A stretch of DNA of 14,730 bases from an uncultured Bacillota bacterium (GCA_947165195.1 CAMUZJ010000021.1:1-14730), one strand, 5' to 3'. Shown: positions 5,573-13,198, counted from the first letter of the stretch. Numbers and translations: made by a program. The notes: generated by a model not told the origin, from the letters alone.

Positions 5573-6642
5573 GACTTTTTACCTCCTTTAAAGATTTTAA
5601 TGGTAATCAATAAGGAAATTGGTATTGTTGCAACAATTCCTATACTTCCTACTAGAAATCTAGTTAGTTCTAAAGAAAAATTATTAAAGATATATTGAAA
5701 TAAGCCATATCCATTTCTTATTGCTAATATGAATAATGGAAGGCCACTACATAAATAGGTAAAGAATAAGACATTAATCATAGTTCCCATAATATCTTTT
5801 CCAATTTCTTTTCCTGATTTTTTTAAAGCTAATTTTGTAATATTTTTATCTTTTTCTATTAATTCTCCAATAGCCGAAGAACAAGTAATACTAACATCCA
5901 TGATTGCTCCTAATGATCCAATAAAAAGTTCCGCTATAAAGACATCTTCAAATGGTACGGTTAAAAAGCTCATTTCGTTAAAATTCATTCCTTGATAATT
6001 GGTTATTTTAATGGTAATAATGGTCATAAGTAATAATAAGAGAGAAGATGTAAGTGTTGAACAAATAGCAGATAAAGTTTTCTTATTACTACCACTTGCA
6101 ATCCATAGAGAAATACTAGTAAATAATAAAGATTCTAAGATACAAATCAGTAAAAGATTCATTCCTTTTAAGTAAAGGTCTAAAGAACAATAAAATATCA
6201 TAGTATTTAAAAAGACATTAAAAGTTGTTAGAAGTCCTCTATATTTTCCAACTAAATATAGAAGAATCACTAATATGGATACTAAAAAGACAATATAAGT
6301 ATCTCTTTTTAGTCCATCAATAGAGTTAGATTCTAAAAATACTTTATCTCCTACTCTATATTTATCTGTTACTACAGAAGAGTAAGATTCTTCATATTCT
6401 AAAGATTTTGTTACTCCTTTATTTTTTCCATTCATAATAGTTCCTTCTATTTTCTTTATCGAATATTTTTCAGGAAAACCTAATGTATTTCTAGAAATAT
6501 AAGAATCTTTTTCTTCTATTTTCTCTATTTTCATAATTTCTTTCGGATAGAGAAAGTCATTGTGCAAGGTAAAGGTAATGGCTACTATGGAAATGATGAT
6601 TAAAAAGATAAGTATTATTTTCTTATTTTTGTAATACTTCAT
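5569..6642 (-). CDS. YibE/F-family membrane protein, long partner with extracytoplasmic domain
   Basis: From the ATG at 6642 the protein has 357 residues: an N-terminal membrane anchor (about 8-25), an extracytoplasmic beta-rich region of about 85 residues (about 30-112, including IEGTIMNGKNKG and YRVGDKVFLES, typical of the YibE/F outer domain), then about seven membrane helices. The signature GAIMDVSITCSSA is at 245-257 and IGKDIMGTMIN at 280-290. A longer reading from a TTG at 6657 is possible, but that would place the AAAGGAG ribosome binding site (6648-6654) inside the gene, so I choose 6642. It overlaps the short partner by four bases. It follows copA by about 60 bases, with a hairpin between them, so expression may be partly separate. 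Confidence 0.82.
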   Translation of the reverse strand: MKYYKNKKIILIFLIIISIVAITFTLHNDFLYPKEIMKIEKIEEKDSYISRNTLGFPEKYSIKKIEGTIMNGKNKGVTKSLEYEESYSSVVTDKYRVGDKVFLESNSIDGLKRDTYIVFLVSILVILLYLVGKYRGLLTTFNVFLNTMIFYCSLDLYLKGMNLLLICILESLLFTSISLWIASGSNKKTLSAICSTLTSSLLLLLMTIITIKITNYQGMNFNEMSFLTVPFEDVFIAELFIGSLGAIMDVSITCSSAIGELIEKDKNITKLALKKSGKEIGKDIMGTMINVLFFTYLCSGLPLFILAIRNGYGLFQYIFNNFSLELTRFLVGSIGIVATIPISLLITIKIFKGGKKS

Positions 6643-6669
6643 AGATACTCCTTTCAATAATTATTCAAA

Positions 6670-6690
6670 AAGTAGATTTTAAATCTACTT
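6670..6690 (-). terminator. Hairpin after copA, weak rho-independent terminator
   Basis: A perfect inverted repeat with 10-base arms, AAGTAGATTT (6670-6679) and AAATCTACTT (6681-6690), around a single central base. On the minus strand it ends in CTTTTTG. A few central pairs must open to form the loop and the stem is A+T-rich, so termination may be partial and allow read-through into the YibE/F genes, for which I see no clear promoter. Confidence 0.55.
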
Positions 6691-6700
6691 CTAGAAAGAA

Positions 6701-8908
6701 TTATTTCTTATTTTTTTCTCTTAGTCTTAAAGAGTTGAATACAACTGTTAAACTACTGCAAGTCATAGCAAAAGCTGCTATCATTGGATTAATGGATATA
6801 CCAAATGGTTTAAATAAGCCCATTGCGATTGGAATCATTAAGATATTGTAGAAGAAAGCCCAAAATAGGTTTTCTTTTATAATTTGGAAGGTTTTTCTAC
6901 TTATATTTAGAAAAGTGATAAGAGAGTTCAAATCATTATGTAGAAAAATGACATCAGAGGAGTTAGCTGCAATATCGCAGGCTGAATGAACACTTATTCC
7001 AATCGTAGCTGTAGCAAGTGATGGTGCATCATTGATACCATCCCCTACCATCATTACTTTTTTACCACTTTCTAATAATCCTTGAATTACTTTTGTTTTT
7101 TCTTTTGGTAAAAGATTGGCTTTTATTTGTTGAATTCCAATACTATTTGCAATTCTTCTAGCTGATAATTCGTTATCACCTGTTAACATAATAACTTCTT
7201 TATTCATAGAAATTAATTTTTCAACAACTTCTTTTGCTTCTTCTTTTACAATATCGCGTACACCAACTAATCCTATTACTTTGTCATTTTCTATAATATA
7301 GATGATACTGTTTCCTGAAGATAGTAGTTTTTCTTCATCTTCTGCATAATTATTTTCTATATTTAACTCTTGAAATAGCTTTGTGTTTCCTATGTAATAA
7401 TCTTTTCCATCAATCATTGCACTTAGTCCTATTCCAGTTATGGTAATAAAATCCTCAACAGGACTTAATTCAATCTTTCTAATTTCTATATAATCCATAA
7501 AAGCTTTACTAATTGGATGAGATGATTTTGCTTCAATACTAGCAGCTAATCCTATTAATTTATAGTCTGTATATCTACTGTAATTATAAATTTTTGATAT
7601 TTTTAAATTTCCATAAGTAAGAGTTCCTGTCTTATCAAATACAACAGTATCTATTTTATTGGCTTCTTCTAAGATTGTACTTGTTTTTACTAAGATTCCA
7701 TTATTGGCATTTCTTCCCATACTAGCAACAATTGCAAGAGGAGTTGCTAGTCCTAATGCACATGGACAGGCAACTACTAAAACGGTAACAAATGATAGGA
7801 TTGCATCTGAAAAAGAATGAGTAATGATGATAGAAAGAAGAAAACTTAGGAAAGCAATTCCTATAATGACTGGTACGAAGTAAGCACTTACATTATCAGC
7901 AAGCTTTGCAATAGGAGCTTTGGTATTTGTAGCTTCTATTACTAGTCTTACAATTTCTGATATCGTAGAATCTCTTCCTATTTTTAGAGCTTTATATTCG
8001 ATAAAACCATCTAAATTGATAGATCCAGCTACTACTTTATCTTCTTTTGTTTTTTTACAAGGAACAGCCTCTCCTGTAATAAATGCTTCATCAATATGTG
8101 CTTCTCCATCGGTAATAATACCATCTACTGCTATTTTTTCTCCCGGTTTTGCTATTAAAATATCTCCATTATTTACTTCATCAATTGTTATTTCTCTAAA
8201 ATGGTCTTCTACTTTTAACATCGCTTTTTTAGGAGTAATTTGAACTAGTTCTTTTATAGCTTCTTTTGCTTTTTTTCTACTCTGTTTATTAAGATATTTT
8301 CCTAGCTTTATAAATAATAGGATAAGGGCACTAGACTCAAAATATAAATGTTCGACAACTTCATTTTTTCCAAGAAAAATCATAACTATGTTATAAGTAC
8401 TATATAAAAAGCTAGCTACTACTCCTAAAGTAACTAAGGAGTCCATGTTAGGAGCTTTATTTTTTATATTTTTTATTCCATTTTTTAGAATATCAATTCC
8501 ATAGATAAGAAATGGTATTGTTAAAAGAAATAGACATATTCCATATCGTAGGGGATGACTTACTCTATCAAGAAAAGAAAGAGTTGGTAATCCTATCATA
8601 GGTGCCATTGAAATGTACATTAAAAAGCTTGCAAGAATTCCTAAAATAATCAAAGGATATTTAGAAGCTTCTTGTTTTTTTAATTCTTCTTTTTCATCGT
8701 ATATTCCTAAAGATTCATAGCCAGATTCTTTAATAAATCTTTCTATTGTTTCTATATCTAGAGTATCATCATATTCAATAATTGCTTGAGCCATTACTAA
8801 ATTTACAGTGGCATCTACTATTCCTTCTTGTTTATTTAAGTATTTTTCGATATGAGAAGAACAAGCACTACAGCTCATTCCTCCTATTTTTAATATTACT
8901 TTGTTCAT
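6701..8908 (-). CDS. copA: Copper-exporting P-type ATPase CopA
   Basis: 735 residues with all P1B-type hallmarks. One N-terminal metal-binding domain carries GMSCSAC (C13, C16). Membrane helices follow from about 85. Other motifs are the TGE actuator loop at 278-280, the CPC metal site at 381-383, the phosphorylated aspartate D425 in DKTGT, the SSHP motif at 462-465, TGDN at 576-579 and GDGINDAP at 622-629. The last two helices contain YN (687-688) and MTCSS (715-719), the pattern of Cu(I) exporters (P1B-1). It pumps Cu(I), possibly Ag(I), out of the cytoplasm using ATP. A single metal-binding domain is usual in Bacillota. The GAGGAG ribosome binding site is upstream of 8908. No copZ, csoR or copY gene is visible nearby, and the 60-base gap to the upstream lipoprotein gene holds no obvious separate promoter, so the two may be co-transcribed. 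Confidence 0.95.
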   Translation of the reverse strand: MNKVILKIGGMSCSACSSHIEKYLNKQEGIVDATVNLVMAQAIIEYDDTLDIETIERFIKESGYESLGIYDEKEELKKQEASKYPLIILGILASFLMYISMAPMIGLPTLSFLDRVSHPLRYGICLFLLTIPFLIYGIDILKNGIKNIKNKAPNMDSLVTLGVVASFLYSTYNIVMIFLGKNEVVEHLYFESSALILLFIKLGKYLNKQSRKKAKEAIKELVQITPKKAMLKVEDHFREITIDEVNNGDILIAKPGEKIAVDGIITDGEAHIDEAFITGEAVPCKKTKEDKVVAGSINLDGFIEYKALKIGRDSTISEIVRLVIEATNTKAPIAKLADNVSAYFVPVIIGIAFLSFLLSIIITHSFSDAILSFVTVLVVACPCALGLATPLAIVASMGRNANNGILVKTSTILEEANKIDTVVFDKTGTLTYGNLKISKIYNYSRYTDYKLIGLAASIEAKSSHPISKAFMDYIEIRKIELSPVEDFITITGIGLSAMIDGKDYYIGNTKLFQELNIENNYAEDEEKLLSSGNSIIYIIENDKVIGLVGVRDIVKEEAKEVVEKLISMNKEVIMLTGDNELSARRIANSIGIQQIKANLLPKEKTKVIQGLLESGKKVMMVGDGINDAPSLATATIGISVHSACDIAANSSDVIFLHNDLNSLITFLNISRKTFQIIKENLFWAFFYNILMIPIAMGLFKPFGISINPMIAAFAMTCSSLTVVFNSLRLREKNKK

Positions 8909-8968
8909 AAGTTTTTTCTCCTCTTTTTATTCTTCAAATACGTTTAATAAATAGGTATCTAGTCTTCA

Positions 8969-9736
8969 TTATCTAATCTCAAACTCTACTGTTATATAAT
9001 GTTTTGTCCCTTCTCCTGCATAGGAAGTGTCTTTTACTAGTCGATATTCTCCGTCCTGCAGTTTACCATATAACCATTCCCAGTTAACTTCCATTTCTAA
9101 TTTGTTATTTTGATCAACAGAATAGCCAATTGAATTCCAAGCATAATTTTCTATAATTGGTTCTAATTCTACCCATGTTCCATTTTCTTTCTTATCGATT
9201 CGGTAACTATCTCCATAGATATTTTCTCTATTACTTTTATCTGTTATGATGATAGTGGCGCCAGTTCTTGTTAAAGTATTTTCTTTTATTTTTATACTAA
9301 CATCTTTTAAATCATCTACTTTAATATTACAAAGATTAGATAAAGTTTCTTTATTCTTTGCTACATAGATATCTTTTGTATTTTCAAAACTATTACATAC
9401 TAGTACATAAAACTCCTCTTTTCCGTATATTTCTTTTAAGGAATCATATTTATATAGTTTAGAACCACCATCCCATAATCCATCTATGTAATCTAATTTT
9501 TCAATAAATTGATCAAGTGTTAATGAATGATTAGTGAAAGCTTCACTTACAAAAGAGTTTTTCTTATCTTTCATATAAGGAACATCAAAAGAAAAATGAA
9601 TGACTCTTCCATCTTCTAAAGTATTTCCTATCATAAATTTTTCTTCTTTCATTTTTTCTTCCTTAGAATTGCCACATCCAGTAACTCCAATTATGACTGT
9701 TAGACAAATAAAAAGTACTAAAATTTTCATTTTCAT
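8969..9736 (-). CDS. Lipoprotein with probable C-terminal Ig-like domain
   Basis: From the ATG at 9736 the protein has 255 residues. The N-terminus is a lipoprotein signal: MKMK, hydrophobic core, then VTGC as lipobox (Cys21), followed by a charged linker, so it should be anchored on the outer face of the membrane. The middle (about 40-130) is unrecognised. The C-terminal part (about 150-255: TLTRTGATIIITD, YGDSYRIDKKENGTWVELEP, VNWEWLYGKLQDGEYRLVK) resembles the small Ig-like domain found at the ends of some BlaR1-type and other Bacillota surface proteins; that is recall and not a search. A TTG at 9754 extends the frame by six codons but lies within the GAGGAG ribosome binding site, so I prefer 9736. 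It precedes copA by 60 bases; a role in copper handling is speculation. Confidence 0.75.
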   Translation of the reverse strand: MKMKILVLFICLTVIIGVTGCGNSKEEKMKEEKFMIGNTLEDGRVIHFSFDVPYMKDKKNSFVSEAFTNHSLTLDQFIEKLDYIDGLWDGGSKLYKYDSLKEIYGKEEFYVLVCNSFENTKDIYVAKNKETLSNLCNIKVDDLKDVSIKIKENTLTRTGATIIITDKSNRENIYGDSYRIDKKENGTWVELEPIIENYAWNSIGYSVDQNNKLEMEVNWEWLYGKLQDGEYRLVKDTSYAGEGTKHYITVEFEIR

Positions 9737-9767
9737 CTTATAGAATCTCCTCAATTTATTTACCTAT

Positions 9768-9776
9768 ATTATAACA
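9768..9776 (-). promoter_or_regulatory. Extended -10 promoter of the lipoprotein gene
   Basis: Minus strand TGTTATAAT: a perfect -10 hexamer (9768-9773) preceded by the TGn extension (9774-9776). No good -35 is visible. It abuts the T-run of the terminator that ends the Nudix gene. Confidence 0.55.
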
Positions 9777-9804
9777 AAAAGATTGGATATATGCACCCAA
9801 TCTT
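9776..9804 (-). terminator. Rho-independent terminator of the Nudix gene
   Basis: Arms AAGATTGG (9779-9786) and CCAATCTT (9797-9804) with a 10-base loop; on the minus strand the stem is followed by TTTTT. The promoter-proximal arm and the sequence before it match the 3' end of the flavodoxin gene at 12677-12701. Confidence 0.75.
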
Positions 9805-9815
9805 CTACTCTATTT
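9795..9815. repeat. 21-base exact repeat, copy A (intergenic)
   Basis: This 21-base stretch downstream of the Nudix gene is identical to 12681-12701, the last codons of the flavodoxin gene. The flanking poly-A/GATT bases are shared too, so the similarity covers about 40 bases. On the minus strand it could encode NRVEDWV, but here it belongs to no gene. Confidence 0.85.
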
Positions 9816-9822
9816 CCTTTTT

Positions 9823-10257
9823 TTAATAATTTTCTTTAATATATTTTACCCATTCTTTTACATCATCAAATGTTTCAAACGTATCTTTAGAAATTTCTTC
9901 TACAGTGAACCAGGAGATATCATCTGTTTCCTCAACATTTTGAACTAATTTAGTATCTCCTACTACTTTCGCAACATATACAAAATCGATATGAATATGA
10001 TCATCTTTCACAATATTTTTTTGAATGGCCAATGGTAAAATAAAATCACTTTCTCTAGGTTTTCTATCTCCTATTAATCTAACTGTTAGACCTGTTTCTT
10101 CAAAAACTTCTCGAACTGCAGCTTCTTCTTGATTTTCATCTGGTTCTATATGTCCTCCAGGTTGTACCCATTTTCCTAATTTTTTGTGTTTTACTAATAA
10201 GAACTTAGAGGAATTTTTATCATATACATAAACAGATACACAAAAATGTTGCCTCAT
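9823..10257 (-). CDS. Nudix hydrolase
   Basis: 144 residues with a complete Nudix box at 35-57: G35, five residues, E41, seven residues, then REVFEETGL. The catalytic metal-binding glutamates E50, E53 and E54 are present. The preceding KWVQPGGHIE is typical of NTP- or nucleotide-sugar-cleaving members. The family hydrolyses nucleoside diphosphates linked to another group and often cleans the nucleotide pool. The substrate cannot be assigned; the GKWVQPGGHIEPDE form is seen in several uncharacterised NUDIX groups. The gene has a GAGGTGAG ribosome binding site, its own extended -10 promoter and a terminator, so it looks monocistronic. The start at 10257 is well supported. Confidence 0.9.
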   Translation of the reverse strand: MRQHFCVSVYVYDKNSSKFLLVKHKKLGKWVQPGGHIEPDENQEEAAVREVFEETGLTVRLIGDRKPRESDFILPLAIQKNIVKDDHIHIDFVYVAKVVGDTKLVQNVEETDDISWFTVEEISKDTFETFDDVKEWVKYIKENY

Positions 10258-10279
10258 AAACTTCTCACCTCAGATACCT

Positions 10280-10288
10280 ATTATAGCA
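10280..10288 (-). promoter_or_regulatory. Extended -10 promoter of the Nudix gene
   Basis: Minus strand TGCTATAAT: -10 TATAAT (10280-10285) with the TGn extension (10286-10288). The -35 position is only a T-run, so the extension probably compensates. Confidence 0.55.
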
Positions 10289-10308
10289 AATAAATTTTAT
10301 TTAAAAAA

Positions 10309-11007
10309 TTATTTTAATATCCAACTAATTCCTTTAGCAATTCTTATATTAACATCTTGAAAATGTCCTCCTTCATTCTCTTCATAGATAGTTTCTATTC
10401 CCTGATTATGATAATATTTTTCCAAATATTTTGTCTTGTCTTCTACTTCTTTCATTAATTCATTTTTTGTATTTTTTTCTTTATTACCTAGAGAAAAGTA
10501 TATTTTATCTGGCTTATTTAATAGCTCATAATCTTTTATAAAAGAAGAAAAGTTAGGGTACCAAAGAGAACCAGAAGCAGATATAACTCTTTGAAATACA
10601 TTTGTTTTATATAGACTATAGATAGCAAATAATCCGGCAAGAGAATAGCCAGCTAAACAGTAGTAAGAAATTTCTTTCTTAAATTCTTCCATAACTATCT
10701 TTGTAACTTCTGGAACAATTCTTTCTACTAATAACTTTAAATAATTATCTGCTTTTCCAGAATAATCCTCTTCTCCTTTAAACAATTTATCCATATACCA
10801 TGGGGAGAGGTCTTGATTCCAATTTATATTCGATATAGTAACCAGTATAAAGTTCTTATCGGTTAGTTTTAAAGACTCCTTCCAAATTTCTTCTCCATCT
10901 TCTTCATACGTATTTAAAATAATCATTGGGAGTCTTTTATTATCTATCATCTCATTATAAAACAAAGTAATTTTTTTATCTTCCACTTTTATTGTTTTCA
11001 TTATCAT
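10309..11007 (-). CDS. Alpha/beta-hydrolase, esterase D-like
   Basis: 232 residues, without signal peptide. The nucleophile motif is AGYSLAG (119-125) with Ser122, matching G-x-S-x-x-G of the esterase D / siderophore-esterase-like family. Before it comes a long helix-containing segment (YLKLLVERIVPEVTKIVMEEF) typical of that family. The catalytic histidine is probably H215 in EGGHFQD, and the acid probably lies near LGNKE (173-177). These enzymes cleave carboxyl esters; the natural substrate is unknown. The gene follows the 107-residue unknown protein with a 36-base gap and seems to be the last gene of the transcription unit that starts at the flavin-reductase-family gene. The ribosome binding site AAAGGAA is moderate. 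A second ATG two codons inside the gene is possible as start. Confidence 0.78.
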   Translation of the reverse strand: MIMKTIKVEDKKITLFYNEMIDNKRLPMIILNTYEEDGEEIWKESLKLTDKNFILVTISNINWNQDLSPWYMDKLFKGEEDYSGKADNYLKLLVERIVPEVTKIVMEEFKKEISYYCLAGYSLAGLFAIYSLYKTNVFQRVISASGSLWYPNFSSFIKDYELLNKPDKIYFSLGNKEKNTKNELMKEVEDKTKYLEKYYHNQGIETIYEENEGGHFQDVNIRIAKGISWILK

Positions 11008-11043
11008 TTATTATTTCCTTTACTAGAAATTTATTAAATAAAA

Positions 11044-11367
11044 TTAAATCTCTTTAAGAATAGTATTTCTTATATACCAATCAAATTTATTGTTAAATCC
11101 GTCATATTTGCCCTTCTTTTTGGCATATAGGAAAGCTTCTGTTAAATCTATAACTTTTCCAATAGATTCCTGTATCATAGTATTTCTTTTAATAAGTGAA
11201 AAAGTAAGTTTCACATAAGTATCTTCATCTTCAATTTCTTCTTCTCCTAATTTTAAAAGAATATTGTCATCATTTTCTGATAGAATGTGATAGCCTTCTG
11301 TTAAATATCCTTGAAGAATCTTATTCTTGCTTAATATATCCAAATTATGTAAAAGTAAATATTTCAT
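11044..11367 (-). CDS. Unknown small protein, 107 aa
   Basis: I do not recognise this protein. It is 107 residues, soluble by composition, with a hydrophobic start (MKYLLLHNLDIL) too short and too polar to be a membrane anchor, an acidic middle (GEEEIEDEDTYVKLT), and a basic, helical end (YAKKKGKYDGFNNKFDWYIR). No cysteine cluster, metal site or nucleotide motif is visible. It has a GGGAG ribosome binding site and sits 34 bases after the flavin-reductase-family gene and 36 bases before the esterase, which makes a shared transcript likely. This context does not define a role. Confidence 0.7.
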   Translation of the reverse strand: MKYLLLHNLDILSKNKILQGYLTEGYHILSENDDNILLKLGEEEIEDEDTYVKLTFSLIKRNTMIQESIGKVIDLTEAFLYAKKKGKYDGFNNKFDWYIRNTILKEI

Positions 11368-11401
11368 TTTCTAAACTCCCTTCTTCTACTCTTTATGATA
11401 A

Positions 11402-11959
11402 TTATTTCTTTAATTGTAAACCATCTTGAAAGGCATTACCAACTCTTTGGTCAACTTTATAATATCCATGAGTGTATGGATCAAAGGCAATTGCTTCTAG
11501 TAAAGAGATATCTACTTTATCTTCTTTCATAACGGATTCATCTGCTGTTACGTTGACAACTTTACCAACAATTCCCCAATTACTTTCTTCTTCTAGTAAT
11601 TTACATTCCATACAAATTGGAAATTCTTGAATAATAGGAGCATCTACGTTTTCGCTTTTTAAAGCAGTAAGTCCACTATTTTCAAACTTTTCAGGGGTAT
11701 TATTTCCAGATACTACTCCAAAATAGTCTGCTGCTACTACATTTTTAGCGTTAGCTATACTTACGGTAAATGCTTTTCTTTGTCTTATATTTTTTACAGT
11801 TTTATGAGTTTCTGTTAGATTTAGAATCACTTGATCTCGATCTAGCATAGTACCCCAAGCAGCATTCATTACATCAACTGTTCCATCTTCATTATAAGTC
11901 GCAATCATAAGCACTGGCATTGGAAAGATTGCTTCTGTTGTTTTAATTTGTTTTCTCAT
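11402..11959 (-). CDS. Flavin reductase family protein (FMN-binding split barrel)
   Basis: 185 residues, the usual length of the flavoredoxin / DIM6-NTAB group. Features in order: PMPVLMIATYNEDGTVDVMNAAW at 13-35 (the first barrel strands with the N-A-W segment), then LNLTETHKTVKNIRQRKAFTVSI at 47-68, which is the FMN-phosphate-contacting part, and DYFGVVSGNNTPEKFENSGL at 78-97, typical of the family. Members bind FMN and reduce it with NAD(P)H or pass electrons as flavoredoxin, in the cytoplasm. The gene has a GGAGG ribosome binding site and its own promoter at 11991-12018. Its position next to three other flavoproteins supports a redox role. The partner and substrate are unknown. Confidence 0.88.
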   Translation of the reverse strand: MRKQIKTTEAIFPMPVLMIATYNEDGTVDVMNAAWGTMLDRDQVILNLTETHKTVKNIRQRKAFTVSIANAKNVVAADYFGVVSGNNTPEKFENSGLTALKSENVDAPIIQEFPICMECKLLEEESNWGIVGKVVNVTADESVMKEDKVDISLLEAIAFDPYTHGYYKVDQRVGNAFQDGLQLKK

Positions 11960-11990
11960 TATTATATATCCTCCTAATATTTCCTTTTTT

Positions 11991-12018
11991 ATTTTAACAT
12001 AAAATTTAAAATTTTCAG
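11991..12018 (-). promoter_or_regulatory. Promoter upstream of the flavin-reductase-family gene
   Basis: Minus strand: CTGAAA (12013-12018) as a weak -35, 16 bp spacer, TGT extension (11997-11999) and -10 TAAAAT (11991-11996). The leader would be about 25 bases. Confidence 0.5.
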
Positions 12019-12022
12019 TTTT

Positions 12023-12646
12023 TTATAGTCCATCTGGAAAACTTGTAAATGTTCCTTTTTCATTTTTAGGAAGTCCATATTTTTCTTTTCCTAAAGAAAT
12101 TGCCTTTATTAGAAAAGCCATATTTCTTCCTAAATTTCTCATTGTTTGTAGTCCTTCTAAGTCTTTTTCTACATCTTCTCTAGTAAATCCATGTACTTCA
12201 TTCCAATAAGTACTAGATACAATTGGCATACTAGAGATTGTAAAATATTTATGAATCTCATCCATTGCACTAGTAGATCCAGCTCTTCTAGAGGAAATAA
12301 CGCAAGCTCCTACTTTCATACTCTTATCAAAAGGAGTACTATAGAACAATCTATCTAATAAGGATAGAATTGTTCCATTCGATCCAGCATAATAAACTGG
12401 TGTTCCAATAATAATACCATCGGCATTTTCAAATTTAGAAGCTATTTCATTAACAAGATCATCGAATACACATTTTCCATTTGTCTTACAACTATTACAA
12501 GAAATACAACCTCTAATGTCTTTATTTCCAATAACGATAGTCTCTGTTTCTATTCCTTCTTTTTCTAAAGTATCAGAAACTTCTTTTAGTGCTCTAGCAG
12601 TACACCCATTTATATGAGGACTACCATTTAAAATTAAAACTTTCAT
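12023..12646 (-). CDS. Iron-sulfur flavoprotein-type NAD(P)H/FMN oxidoreductase
   Basis: 207 residues with a flavodoxin-like fold: NGSPHINGCTARAL (7-20) is the phosphate-binding loop for FMN, and GTPVYYAGSNG (about 80-90) is the second FMN contact. Cysteines C47, C50, C53 and C59 have spacing C-x2-C-x2-C-x5-C, the compact motif that holds a 4Fe-4S cluster in the iron-sulfur flavoproteins (Isf) of anaerobes. Many related proteins keep only some of these cysteines, so cluster binding is probable and not certain. Such proteins reduce oxygen, peroxide or other acceptors. It follows the flavodoxin gene by 30 bases with a terminator-like hairpin between, and has an AGAAGGAG ribosome binding site (12653-12660). 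No promoter of its own is visible. Confidence 0.85.
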   Translation of the reverse strand: MKVLILNGSPHINGCTARALKEVSDTLEKEGIETETIVIGNKDIRGCISCNSCKTNGKCVFDDLVNEIASKFENADGIIIGTPVYYAGSNGTILSLLDRLFYSTPFDKSMKVGACVISSRRAGSTSAMDEIHKYFTISSMPIVSSTYWNEVHGFTREDVEKDLEGLQTMRNLGRNMAFLIKAISLGKEKYGLPKNEKGTFTSFPDGL

Positions 12647-12662
12647 CTTTTTCTCCTTCTTT

Positions 12663-12690
12663 AAAAAGATTAGGTATTAGACCCAATCTT
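12663..12690 (-). terminator. Intra-operon hairpin over the flavodoxin stop codon
   Basis: Arms AAGATTAGGT (12666-12675) and ACCCAATCTT (12681-12690) pair over 10 positions with one G-U, around a five-base loop that contains the flavodoxin stop codon (12677-12679). On the minus strand TTTTT follows. The ATG of the next gene is only about 17 bases further on, so it may act as a partial terminator or 3' end stabiliser inside the operon. Confidence 0.65.
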
Positions 12691-13180
12691 CTACTCTATT
12701 TTTGGAATTATTTACAGTAGATCCTCTAATAGCAAGTCCATCTTCTAATACATTTGCACCCTTACATATTCTTTTTATTTGACTTGGAATGGAACCTAAT
12801 CCAGATCCTTCATGAGTTGTGAAAACTCTTACCGTCTTCCCTTCAAAGTTTAATTTTTCCAGTTGAGTAACCATAGGTTGAGGAAGTATACCCCACCATA
12901 CAGGGGAACCAATATAGATAACTTCATACTCATCAATACTTTCTAGTGTATGAAGAAGTTCTGGTCTTTCATTGTTATTCTGTTCTACTTGAGCTTCTTC
13001 AATACAAGTTTGATAGTCTTTTGCATAAGGTTCTTTTCTTTCTACTTTGAACATATCAGCACCTGTTAAGTCTCTAATGTATTCCGCTATTACTTCAGTA
13101 TTTCCTTTCTCAATATATCCTACTGCATAATTTTCATCTGCTCTACTAAAATAAATAATAATACTTTTTTTATCTTTCAT
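12677..13180 (-). CDS. Flavodoxin
   Basis: 167 residues of flavodoxin type. The N-terminal strand IIIYFSRADENYAVGYIEKGNTE (7-29) contains the FMN-phosphate loop in the longer form common in clostridial flavodoxins. GSPVWWGILP (91-100) gives the tryptophan-containing isoalloxazine loop, and THEGSGLGS (122-130) the last loop. It should carry FMN and transfer electrons in the cytoplasm, possibly for or with the two neighbouring iron-sulfur flavoproteins. The C-terminus is short (NRVEDWV); its last codons and stop form part of a terminator-like hairpin. The start at 13180 has an AAAGGA ribosome binding site, and the gap to the upstream gene is 18 bases. Confidence 0.88.
   Translation of the reverse strand: MKDKKSIIIYFSRADENYAVGYIEKGNTEVIAEYIRDLTGADMFKVERKEPYAKDYQTCIEEAQVEQNNNERPELLHTLESIDEYEVIYIGSPVWWGILPQPMVTQLEKLNFEGKTVRVFTTHEGSGLGSIPSQIKRICKGANVLEDGLAIRGSTVNNSKNRVEDWV
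12681..12701. repeat. 21-base exact repeat, copy B (flavodoxin 3' end)
   Basis: Identical to 9795-9815. Here it encodes the last residues NRVEDWV of the flavodoxin and forms one arm of the hairpin after it. Since this copy is inside a complete gene, it is likely the ancestral context of the pair; this is inference. Confidence 0.85.
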
Positions 13181-13198
13181 AATTAATCCTTTCTTCTT

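Noticed and set aside
6670..6690. Palindrome before the YibE/F genes as a metal-regulator operator
   Set aside because: It lies downstream of copA, does not match TACAnnTGTA, and is followed by a T-run, so a weak terminator is the simpler reading.
7920..8243. Plus-strand open frame of 107 codons within copA
   Set aside because: It is the complement of a highly conserved ATPase region, has no promoter or ribosome binding site, and its composition fits an antisense shadow.
9780..12700. Mobile element bounded by the two 21-base repeats
   Set aside because: No transposase, terminal inverted repeats or target duplication are seen, and the genes between are ordinary housekeeping-type genes; one copy lies inside a normal gene.
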